Origin: Coenobita brevimanus
Taxonomy: Eukaryota > Arthropoda > Malacostraca > Decapoda > Coenobitidae
NCBI GenBank assembly: GCA_032717465.1
Contig: CM064691.1
Location: forward strand, 1,157,815-1,221,814
DNA: 64,000 nt
Direction: 5' to 3'
This document shows positions 26,101 to 38,700 of the stretch, piece by piece. A model generated the notes under the pieces. It saw only the letters and a list, made by a program, of their open reading frames with translations, ran no database searches and was not told the DNA's origin. How positions within the stretch are numbered: the first letter of the stretch is position 1; each line of letters starts with the position of its first letter. The translations under genes and the position numbers were made by a program.

Positions 26101-29100
26101 AATTGTCATTATTGGAGGAAACAAAACGTATGATGATGTTCATAATGCAGTCTCTGAAGATTGGCAAGCCATAACTTCATCCTGTTAGTTCTTTTCCAGA
26201 CTTGGGTATATGTTTTTATTAAAAACTTAATTATAAATAACATATTAATCAAGTTGTCAAAGATTGCAATCATCACATCAGAAACTTGTTCTCAGTGAGT
26301 CTGTTTCTGAGCAAACATTGCCTCTTAACATTTGGTTTGGACAGTGGTCTTTTGTCACATTGATTATTGTAAGTTGCAATTGATTGGTTTTCAAAGAATC
26401 TGCTAAAGAAGGTTCAGTCATTTTTTAACAGAGCAGCAAGGCTTATGTTTGTCCTCCCCTGAAAACTCCAGCTATGTCATTTTGAGTTAAGCAGGTTACC
26501 AGTCAAGGCTAGAATTGAATTTAAACTGTCTTCTTACTTTCAAGATTCATAAGTTTGGCAAACCAGAGTGTCTTGATAGATTGTTAAAGCTGCTGGCACA
26601 CCCTGGTGTGATGTTGCGCAGTGAAAATGATTCCTTGCACCTTGATGAGCCTGGAGGTTTTCATCTATAATTTTTCTCTGATCATTCTTTTTCCTACTCA
26701 GCCTCTGGGTTGTACAATAAATTGCCATTATTAATGAGACAGTTGACTTCAGTTTAATCCTTTAGTGGTAACTTAAAGCCATTCTCTTTCCAAGAAAGTC
26801 TGATCTGGGGAGAGGTGCTGTAACATACACTACAGTTATAGAGTTTGATTGTTGCCACGGCTACTGATGATGTTTGTATTGGATCTGAGTGATGTCACAA
26901 TTCCTGTAACTGTAAAACTGGTTTTTGTTGTTGAGTAACCCTGGTCTGTTTAGTCAGGCAGACCCATCAACCACAGGCAAGCAGCTGATGCTCCATTGCA
27001 GTAGATAGCATCTCACTACAGTGAGGCGCAATGAAGAGAGTGGAGGTTTGGTTCCCAGATGGATGATGCATTTCCATCCCTGCAACCCATTAACAGGGGC
27101 ACCAAAGCAAGCTCGACATCACCCCATTATTTGGATATATGGTTACCACCCAGCATAAATATTTTCCTATGTTGCTGAAAAGCATTAGGCTTGTCACTCA
27201 GCCAGTTGTGGAAAGAATAGTAATGAAAGGTGATGAAAGGATGGGAGAATTAGGAAAAGAGGAAGGCAGACACATATAAAGAGCGATAAATGTGAAGGAA
27301 GACGTAGGCAGCATATCAAGTGACTGGACAATGGTCACCACCACCTACTGCTAGGAATAACTTTAAACAAAAGATCAGGTAGTGTTGATGATGATTTTTA
27401 TTATTATTATTATTATTATTTTTTTTTTTTTTTTATGGAGCTCCTTCCAGTAGACTGCTGACACAGAATCTAAAGAATGTAAAGTTATTTCACTTGTCTT
27501 TTCCAGATAAGGAGAGAAGCAGAGGAGGCTGAAAAGAAAAAGAAGGAAGCAGAAGAAGCAGAACTGAAGGCAAAACAAGAACTAGAGAAGAAAGAAAGAG
27601 ATGCTCTGAAGAAAGCTTTCAAAAAGGAGAGGAAGGTAACTGTAGTACTGCACTTATATCAGTGGTTGTATAGAAATGCTGTTGTTGTTGTAGCTCAGCC
27701 TGGGTCTGTCTGGTTGAATTGACCTGCCATCCACAGGTAAGCCACTGCCCCTTTGGGAATGGCCCATAGGTTCACCACACCAATGATGTGTGTGTGTGTC
27801 TCAGTATGGCATGTGCTGGGCAATACTTCATTGTGTGTGTTATGTTGTATGGGCCTATTCAGCCCTGGGGATGTGTCATCTGTGATTCCACCCAACCCAA
27901 ATCTCAGTTGGTAGCTGAGGAGGGCTGGGTGTTGTCCTGCTCCAGGGCTAGCTGAATGAACTTGATCATCTCTGTTTAAGGGTACCTCCAGTGGATGGAT
28001 ATCAGAAGGGATGGCACATAATATAGTGTTTTGATCAAGGTGTTGTATAGCCCTGCGGGTGAAGTGAGTATGTAGGGGTTTCATCATTGCTTGTGTTGGA
28101 ATATATGAAGGTGCAATATTGTTGTAAAGGGTTTGATAATGTTCGTTTGGTGATTGTTTTATGTACCTAGGTGTGCTGTGTGCCTGTTTTGTGTAATGAC
28201 AGGGGTGTTGTATACTGGCACTGGCTGCCATGTAGAATAATGTGCCTTATATCATGGTTGTACATGACAGAGAGGACTGTAGCTTCAGAGTTTAAGTGAG
28301 CTGTGGGAGTGGTTTGGTGTGGCCAGTGGTGATGTGTAGGGTGCTGTTTAATGTGGTCTGAAAGGTGTTACAGTGAGTACTGTATTAGATAGGATGGAAG
28401 CCTGTGCCAGGGAGGCATAGGACATCACTGATTTAATGTATTGTTTGCAGAGTAAGAGAAGTGTTTCTTTTTGTTGCCCAAAACTTGGCCCTGTAGTTGC
28501 CCTGTGTGCATGGTGTCTTGCAGAATATCCTTAGTCCCTATAGCTCCTTCTGTGGAAAACAGCAAAATGTTTATGTAAAGATGCATGCAAATGGCACCAG
28601 GTTGGTGCTGCCAGGCTGTCTTCTATGTGGTATGTAGCTAACATAACTGATTGATTGCTTTCATTTCTGCTCAAATCCGTATTCCTTGGCAGCTGTGAAG
28701 TGAGTTACCCCAAGCATTGCTGGTGGTTTGGAATGGCCATGATATGTGCCAAATTTATTGACCCTAGTTTGGTATAGCGAAAAAAAAAAAAAAAAGTTTG
28801 GTTGACTTAGAGGCATTCAATAAATCAGGTATTCAACACATTGGTGTTTGATAAAACGAAGGTTTACTGTAAAGTGCATCGTTGTCATTGTTATCGTCAT
28901 CGTCATTGTCAGCGTTATCATCATTGTCATTGCCATGATGATGATGATGTGATGATCCATTTTAATACATATTGCTGTGCTATGAATTTTATGGATAAGA
29001 CTTTTATTTATCAGTTACTTTTCTTTTAACATTGAAACTAAAGGGGAACAATGATGAATTCTGATGAGTAAAAATATTTAACTCCACTAATATAGCACAG

Positions 29101-32100
29101 GTAAGCTGCAGGAAAATAATTTAGCTACTATTTTTCTGTCTATCCTGATAACACTTGCAGTGTATAAAGTGACCAACAGGCATATAATATTCATTATACC
29201 CAGTTGAACCTTGTGTAGGTTCAGCCATCAGAAGTTGACTGGAGTTTTATACAGCCATGCTCGTGGAGAGGTTGTTTTGGTTTTATGTGGTGGATTGTTT
29301 GAGGATCACCCTAGGGTTTGACCTACTGTTTTCAAGACTAATTGGTCAAGTATCAGGGTCAGATGGCATGGTCATCCCAAGCAGTTATTATCCAGCGTAG
29401 ACTAAACTTAATTGAAGTGTTCTGTTTAGATCAAGGATAAAAAATTTGATTTTGAGAAAACCAGTTAAAGGCCAAGGTCACTGAGAAAAGTCGGTTAAGA
29501 CAGTTTTGATCTGATATGAATCAAAGTTGGTGGATGAGTTAAAGGTGAAATTTGATTTTGGAAGTAATCTGTCAGAAGACAAAGGAACAGGGCAGAGTAA
29601 AATATTCAGCCCTGAGACTGGTTGATAGTTTGTATTTTGCACTCTTTGATTGCTTCTCTGCATTTAAGCATGTATTGCCATCAAGGGGAATAGGCTGATC
29701 ATCTACCTTTAAATTTACTGGACCAAGGTAGTCTAGTCTCAGGCCCCAATGTCTTGAAGGGGGTCAGGCACATTTGGCTTACTGTTTTACCATTGTTTCC
29801 CTTACTTCTTCCAGACCCTTAGGACCCTGTGCAAGGACCATAACTACTATGTGAGTGGTGAGGAGGAGCGTGTTGAGGCAATGACCGAAGTGGAGTTGCT
29901 GTGTGAAGCCCTGGAGTTAGCAACACTGGAGAATCTCAACACAAACCTGGCTTCTGCAGCAGGACCATCCCAAGCCAGGGAACTCATTATGGCACAGGTA
30001 TGTACAGCCGCTCAGAAAAGAACATCACCCTCTCAAGCCACATCTCTCTCTCATGGTCATATTGATCTGGTAACAATATAAATAAACACACAGATGCATG
30101 AACAAACACATGGAGTGGAATTCTAGATGCTGAAGTGCTGGACTGACTCAGATTGTTGTTTGTTTGAGGAGTCTTGGTAGCTTGTCTTCCTGCATAATGG
30201 TATCAGTGATTCTTTCTGGGATTATCTGAATAAGCTGCCCAGCACCAATATCTAAAGCTTCTTCTCACAGCCATACTGTACTTATTTAGTATTTTAGTAC
30301 ATTAGTACAGTGCATAGAGACTGTAGAGTCTTTACCATGATGAATTAAGTGTAGTAATATTGTATGTATGGTGTGTACTAGTCAAAACATTGGTGTACAG
30401 TGAACAGTGCAGGTTGCATGTAGGTGGCTGATGATATTACAGCCAGTCACTGATAGGTTTCTGCATCATATTTTCAGGTTAGATTATTAAAATAGTTAAT
30501 ATATTATCACAGTGGAATGTGGATGATTTTACTTTCGTGGATGTTGGTACATTAAGAGATCATTCATCCATCAGGCAATCAATTCTATGTGTCCTCCTGT
30601 GGCAGGTGAATGAGGTGCGTAACAAAATCAAGAAGGAGAGGGAGGCAGTGGCAGCAGCAGCTGGGCGGGGTGGAGGTGGCGGGGCAGGTGATGGGGCATC
30701 ACACAAGACATGGTCACAGGATGACTTACAGCTACTCATCAAGGCAGTTAATCTATTCCCAGCTGGCACCACCAAGAGGTACACACTGGTCTTACACTTA
30801 TAAATCTCCTCTGCCTTTTCTTTTCAATTTACGGTCTATCTGTCTATCGCCAGACGCCTTAATCCCAGAAGGGGTGGCCACAAATTAACCGCCTCCATGT
30901 CGCCTTGTCCCCGACCACTTCACTGCCGTGTTCTCACACCCCCAGCTTTCATATACCTCTCCACTCCATCCCTCCATCGCATCGTTGGCCTTCCCTTCCT
31001 TCTTCCCCTCTTCATCTCACTCACATACACTCTTCTAATTAGTCTCTCTCTCTCTTTCCATCCTTTCCACATGGCCAAATCACCTCAGTGTATTTCTCTT
31101 AATGCTTCCTGTCACATCCACATCCACACCACAATGCTCGTTCACTTCCTTATTTGTCAGTCTGTCTTTCCATATAACATCACATGCTCTTCTCGAATAA
31201 CTCATTTCCACTGCTTTCACTCTTGACTTGTGTCCTTCCAACAAGGTCCAAGCTTCACTTCCATACATTAGAATTGGTATCACAATACTGTCATGTAGTA
31301 ACTTTTTTACTTCCATGCTCACTTCCCTGTTTCTTATCACTGCTTTCAAAGAACCAGCAACCTTTCTTCCCTGCTGTACCCTTTCAAGCACTTCACCCTC
31401 CAAACCTCCATCCTTACTCATCACACTACCCAAGTACTTTAATGCACTCCCCTGTTTTCCATTTCCTCATCATCCAGCCTCACTGTACATCCAGTAACTT
31501 CATTTCTCTTGAAGACCATGACTTTACTCTTTCCTATATTCACCTTTATATTGTCTCGTACACATTCTTCTAAACTGATGCACCAAGCCTTGCAGTCCCC
31601 CTTTAACTTCACTTAACAATACAATATCATCTGTAAACAACAATACAGGCAGTTTCCAAATGCTGCCCTCTCTCATTTAAGGCTGCTCCAACATCCAGTG
31701 CCCTACCTTGTATCTCGTTTATAATCCCATTCATATACAGATTGAGCAATTTACAGTTAACTCTTAATTATCCGTTGTCGCAAAATCCAGCGCTTTTTGC
31801 TTGGTTTTATTAAAACAGTATCTGGTGAAATTACGCAATATCTGGCTCAGAGACGGGAAGCAATTGGTGGCACTGTGCACTTTCTACTGGTGAGGTGTAT
31901 CATCCAGCTCAAACACTGGACCCAATCAGCAAGCCAGCAGACCCCACAATGCGCCAGCGAATCACAGTGGGTTGCAGGAGCGGCCCACCTGGAGCACCGA
32001 GCTTACCGTTGCTCCATCAGTCTCGCCCATGGACACCGTACAATGAGGACGTATCTGTGCACTCTGCTCATGTGACCCATGCGGTGACTAAACCCTAGTG

Positions 32101-35100
32101 CTTTTGACTTAGTCTGTGGCCTCCCATGCCTCTCTCGTTGCTGGAATGCTGTGACTAACCTTGTGGCCCCATAGTGCAATGTGCCCTAGTGCTCTGACTA
32201 CTGTACTGTATAGTGAGGACGTATCCGTGCGACTCTATCCTCCATCGATACCAATACTAGGTGAGTACAGTATGATTATGATTTAAGCAGTGTATTACTG
32301 TACAGCATGTACTGTATCAGTATTTAAATTTTAATCATTTACTCATGGGTAATATTGTAGGAAACTTTTACATTGTGGATCATGGGTAAACATGATTTGG
32401 AGCAGATGGGGGACGTGGAAGGTGTGTGCAATATATTCACAGAAGAAATCTGTGCAGCACGTGAGGTGGTGTGTGGGGTGAAGAGAAGACGAAAGGGGGT
32501 GCAAGGAACAGCATGGTGGAATGAAGAGGTGAGACAAGCTGTGATGCAAAAGAAAGCATATAGTGAGTGGATGAGAAACAGGGGCATGGAGGAAGTTGAG
32601 ATACAGATGAGAGAGTTATATGTAGAGAGGAAGAGAGAGGTGAAAAGATAAGTAAGAGAGAGTAAGAAGAGAGTGGATGAGGAATTTGGAAGGAATGAGT
32701 GTATAGCGGAGGGAATGTACGAAAATGTTCTGGAAAGAGGTAAAGAGAGTTAGACGGGGTGTTAAAGAAGTTAGTCGGGGAGTGAAAGATGAAAATGATA
32801 GATTACTAGTGGAGAAGGGAGAAAAAGTGAGCAGATATTTTATGAACAGAGGACACCAGTAATCCGGTGTATGGATTATTTTTTTTTATTCATTTATTTT
32901 TCCTTCCTCCGTACTGTTATTTAAAAAAAAAAAAAAATGGAGAGAACACTTTAAGGAATTGTTGAACATAGAGAATGAAAGTAATGCAAGTATAAGTGGC
33001 TGGGGAATGGCTGGGAGATGGAGGGATGTGAGAAGAGAGTTATCTACCATTTTTATCTTTCACTCCCCGACTAACTACTTTGCCACCCTGTCTAACTCTC
33101 TTTACCTCTTTCCAGAACATTTTCTTACATTCCCTCCACTTTACACTCAAATTCCTTCCAAATTCCTCATCCACTCTTTTCTTGCCCTCTCTTACTAATC
33201 TTTTCACCTCTCTTCCTCTCTACATATAACTCTTCCATATCTCAATTTCTTCCACGCCCCTGTTTCTCATCCACTCACCATATGCTTTCTTTTGTGCCAC
33301 AGCCTGTCTCACCTCTTCATTCCGCCATGCTGTTCCTTGCACCCCCCTTTTGTCTTTTCACCCCACACACCACCTCACATGCTGCACAGATTTCTTCTGT
33401 GAATATCTTGCACACACCTTCCACGTCCCTCATCTGCTCCAGTCCATATTTACCCAATTGCTCCTCCACTTCCCTCTTATATGCTGCCTTTTTGTCATTC
33501 TCTTGTAACCTTTCCACCCTCCATGCATGTACTCCTTCCTCCCGTCCTTCCATTCTTCTATTTCTCCATTTTACTTGGACCTTGATTCTGACTGGCACCA
33601 AGTGGTGATCAGAAAGTCCACTCCCCCAACCTCTATATGCTCTTTCATCCATTAAACACCTACGCATCCTTTCATCCACACACACATGATCAGTCATTGC
33701 CTTCCTTTCATTCAGTTCACCACCCACCCTTCTCATCACTCGCCATGTATACCTGTGTATCATTTTGTGCCTGAAGAGGGTATTGGCTATCACCAACCCC
33801 CTCCCAGCACAAATGTCCACTAACGCACTGCCATTCTCATCTATCTCAGCAGTCACACCCCACTCACCAACTACTCCATCCACCTTCACATTCCCTACTT
33901 TACCATTCATATCACCAATCAGAAACACTCTCTCATTCCTTTCAAACTTTTCCATGCACGCTTCCACACTTGTCCAGAACTCTTCTCTCACTCTGCTTGC
34001 ACGATCTTGTGTTGGTGCATACACGCACACAATCACCCACATTTGTATTCCAGCTTTCAATCTTACCCACACAATCCTAGAGCCAGCTAATCCATACTGT
34101 CTTATATTCTCCTTCTGTTACTCACAACAATACACACTCCATCTTTTGCCCTCTTATTCTCACCTACTGCCACGCATATACCCCATGCATACTCCCATTC
34201 TCTCACACTCTCACCTCTTCATTTAGTTTCAGTTAATCCACATACATCCACTTTCTCACTTTATTAGTGTTATTATTATCACACATTATTATTATTATAA
34301 TTATTATTCATCCATCCATCATCCAATCCTACATTGCCCCATGAGGAGTGTAGGAGCCTGGGGCTAGGCATTTTGGTCCTGACATTTAAGATGAGAGTGA
34401 CCAGCCTCATTCATCCCTGAGTGGCATTATGTGAGCAGTAACCCCCAACCATTCCTTGGATATAAACCTTCACTAGCTCAATCCAACTGGAGCGCTGCAA
34501 TTACCCACTAAACCACCAGGTGCCATCATTTAGTTATATGGTTACCACCCAGCATAGTAAATGGTTTCATGGTGTACAGGAAACCATTTGGCTTGTCATT
34601 CAGTGTAGAGTCACCCACAGGCAGAAGAGGAGGAAAGAGTGAACGAAAAAGACAAAAGAGGGAGTGTAAAGTCACCCGCAGGCAAAAGGACTAGGAAGGA
34701 AGGAAAGGAGAGGAAAGGAGGGAGGAAAGGGCAGACACCTGAGAGCAGCACTATATTGAATGAGTGGATGATGAGCGCCCCCACGTACCACCAGTTATAA
34801 TTATAATTATCATTAGTACAGTAAGCCCTTAATTCACGTGAGGGTTACGTTCCCAGTCCCTTCGCGTATGCGGTATATTCGCGTATATGTTCTGCCCATG
34901 TGTGCACATAATTATGCATGAGTATTAAGTATATTACATCTGAATAATACTGTTTATGTACTACATACACCTTATAAGCTATCATAAAGTATGAAAAACA
35001 ACAAATATGTAAGAAACTTGACACTGAAAGCTGACAAGCACAGGCGTAGGTGGAGACACTTCAGCAGTCTGGTGCCCTAGCCCTCACTGCCTCCCGTATG

Positions 35101-35741
35101 CTACATTCTGCCTGCGAACAGTTGACTCATTCACCCCAAACATATGGTTCCGAGACATTTCACAGGCGTAGGTGGAGACACTTTAGCACAGTCTGGTGTA
35201 CTAGCCCTCACGGGCTCCTGTATGCTACGTTCTGCTTTCTTTATTGTATGAACAGTTGACTCACCCCAAACATATGATTCCGAGACAATGCACTGTCAAG
35301 TCAATTCACCGTCAAAACATGGACGATTCTCCGTCATTCTATAAATATATTGTACTTGTTATTGATTAATTAATACATTAATAACTAATTTTCAGGGGGA
35401 TTTTATAACTCATATAAGTAAAAAACTAGTGTACTGTACTTGCTAAATAAACTGGTATGTAAATAAATGACGGGGAATCGTCCTGACGGCAAATTGTCGC
35501 CAGCATTCCTTCCCTAAGTTTGTCCAACACTTTAACTTTCTCTGTCAGCAACATCACTTTACGAGTCCGTTTTGGTGTGTTACCACATGCATCACTAGCA
35601 CTACGCTTAGGCCCCATGTTGGCAAATAAGGCAAGCAATCACTGGAAGGCAGAATAATAAGCCACAAATAACGATTCGCGAGTCACGCATGGTTCGACCG
35701 TCGGATTCAAACTGACTGTGTGGTGCGTGGTAGACCGACCT

Positions 35742-35796
<55 letters not shown>

Positions 35797-38700
35797 ACAT
35801 ATGTATGCACACGGGCAGCAGGTAGGCATTTTGATATTTTATTTATTTTTCCAGTATATTAAAATTATTTATTTGAATACTATAATTTTGTTTTAGTTAT
35901 TGTACGAAAAATTCGTGGATAACCGAAATCACGTGAAAAAAGTTCACGTGAATTAAGGGATTACCTGTATTATTATTATTCTAGGAATGAAATTTGTTTT
36001 TTATGACCTGGTTTGTTGTTGCCTCTCTTTAACAGTCACTTGTGATTGCTATCTTAAATGATCACTAGTTTCCCACTGGCTTCACTGTGACAGGTGGGAG
36101 GTGGTAGCAGAGTACATTAACCAACATTCTTCATCATCGGTGGTGCGTCATGCCAAGGAGGTGCTGAGCAAGGCAAAAGAGCTGCAGCACTCTGATCAGC
36201 ACATGCGTGAAGCCGCCAATCGAAGTGCTTATGCTAGCATGGAGAAGACACAGAGCCATGCACATCCCCCTATTAGTGATGCTACTGCTTCTCAGAGATA
36301 TGACAGTAAGTGAACAACAAATATGCCATACAAGATATTTTCTTATGAGTCACTTTGATTTTGAAGTTGATAATGATGGTAGGTATGTTTAGCACTTAGT
36401 GATTTCTGGTTTGGTTTTGGATAATGTCAGCAAAACCTGCAAATAGGAAAACTCACTGTAGCTGTATGTCTATTTGTACTAGGATCTGCACCCAGCACAA
36501 AGATACCCCCTTTCACAAAGTCCCTCTCCCTCCTCTCACATTGTTTTGAGCTCATCACGACCTCTGCCTTTTCAGATTTCATTACTAATAAAGTCAGGTT
36601 TTTGAAAAAAAAAAAAAAACACTCAGGAATTAAATTCAGAGACACCTTGAAGAAGAGGCTTAAACCATCTTACGACCCCAGCGAGGCATTTTAAATGATG
36701 AGTAATCATCCTATACTTAGAGTTGAGAAGAATATGCATTGCCTTCTGAATGCAGTTAAGATGCTTCACAAAGCATTTAACCATCCTTCAGGGGCATGTT
36801 GTTTTGTGCGTTCATTCAGAGTATTTACCTAGTTGTTTTATACAGGATTTGAGCTAATCTCGTGTTGTCCTGTCTCCACATCTTAAATTATCCAATCTCT
36901 TTTCAGCACACAGATGTTCTTTTCCTTCAATATTTCATCCAAACTGTTCCAGATGACTATATTTCTGTTTGGGAAACGGAGTTTTTTCACATCATTTAAG
37001 CATCTGTTCTTCAGTTTAAATGCCCTCTTGTCCTTGCATCATCTTCCACAAACAGATCTTCTTTGTCCACTTTTTCCAGATTTCTAACTCTTCTTAAACA
37101 TCATAAACAAGTCTCCCCTCTCTCTTCTCACTTAGCATTGGTACTTTCAGTTTCTCCATTCTGTCTTCAAATGACAGTTCCCTCAAACCTGGTAACATCC
37201 TAATTTCCATCCCCTGTACCTTATCCACTTTTCTCTCATGCATCTTTAAATGAGTTGACCATATCTGTCTATCTGTCTATTGCCAGATGCCTTAATCCCG
37301 TAAGGGGTAGACACAAACAAATCGCCTCTTATGTCACCCAGTCCCCCACCATTTCACTCGCCTGCTCCAAGCTCACACTCCCGTCTTTCATATACTGTAC
37401 CTCTCCACTCCATCCTTCCATCCCGAACAAGTTGACCATATCACTTACACATATTCTAATTTTGGTGGTCTTACCATGGACACAGTTATCTCTGTCAACA
37501 TCTCATTCAGATAGCTGGAAGCCATTCTCATATTAGTCATGTCTGCATGCCCTTCCAGTGTCCTTATTTATATGCTGCACTTGTGATAGAATATCCTGTA
37601 TCATCACTCCTCAATCTTTCTCTTCCCTTTCTTTGTTGATACTGTCTTTTCCCATTTTATAACTAGGTCTTTTGCCACATATTCCCATTGCATTAAACTC
37701 CATTCCACACCTGGCTCTAACTGTACAACTTATCCCAATCAGTTTGCAGCTCTTCACAACTGTAACCATTCTGAATTTGCTTCTTAATTTTTGCATCAAC
37801 TGAAAACATGTTCATATAACTGCCTCTTATCATTTACATATATTAAAAGCATAACAGGAGCCAGAACTTAGTCTTGTGGCACTCCATCAGTCACACTCTT
37901 CCATTGAGAATACTTGTCTGACAACTCGTCTCATTTGCCTTCATTTCATTTGTTTCATTTATAAAGGCTCCAAGATGCTTGCATGCGTTGGCCTTGGTCA
38001 CCTAATGGCAGCTGTCTATGCTGCTCAGTTTCTGGCAGCCTCTGTATTCAGTCCCTTCCTGAGGTCACACTCACTGACCTCGTCCCAGGTCTTTTTTGGT
38101 CTACCTTGCAACCCTGCTTCAGATGTTAATAGTCCCCAGTTGTCATCCTTCATCCACTCCACATGCCCAAACAGTCTACTTCTCCTCATCACAACACTAA
38201 TACACTCCAGTCCCATCTTACCTTTTAACTCACCCATCACAGGCCTAACCCCCCCAGGCCTTGCATTCATTGATGCATTGCCATTTCTGTATGTTTGAGC
38301 CGCCGAATATCCTCTTCCTCTTGTGCCTTGGTCTCAGTACGATACAGCATTACACTCCTACCATGTGCCACATAAAAAGATCCCTTAGCACGGAGGGAGA
38401 GGCCTCTTAGTGTCAGGAGAGGCAATAGCTCCGTGAACTTCTTCCAACCACTCCTTACTCTAGCCACAGAGCTTGCTCCAGCCCCACCTCCAGCACATAA
38501 TGTGTCTCCTAAATAACAAAACTCTCCACACACTCAAGAGACTCGCCAGCAATTCAATCCTTTCACGCCTGACACTCTTCACCTGCTCTCCTCGACACAC
38601 CGCACATACGAAATCAACATTATCTCAGTCTACCTCAAATACCACGGCATCCCAAATGTATCCACTTACCACAAACACTGCACAAGATGGAATTACTTGC

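Noticed and set aside
33317..34072. A host endonuclease or CFDP2-like gene
   Set aside because: The frame is a LINE-A endonuclease with matching decayed copies elsewhere in the window and no introns or intact N-terminus.
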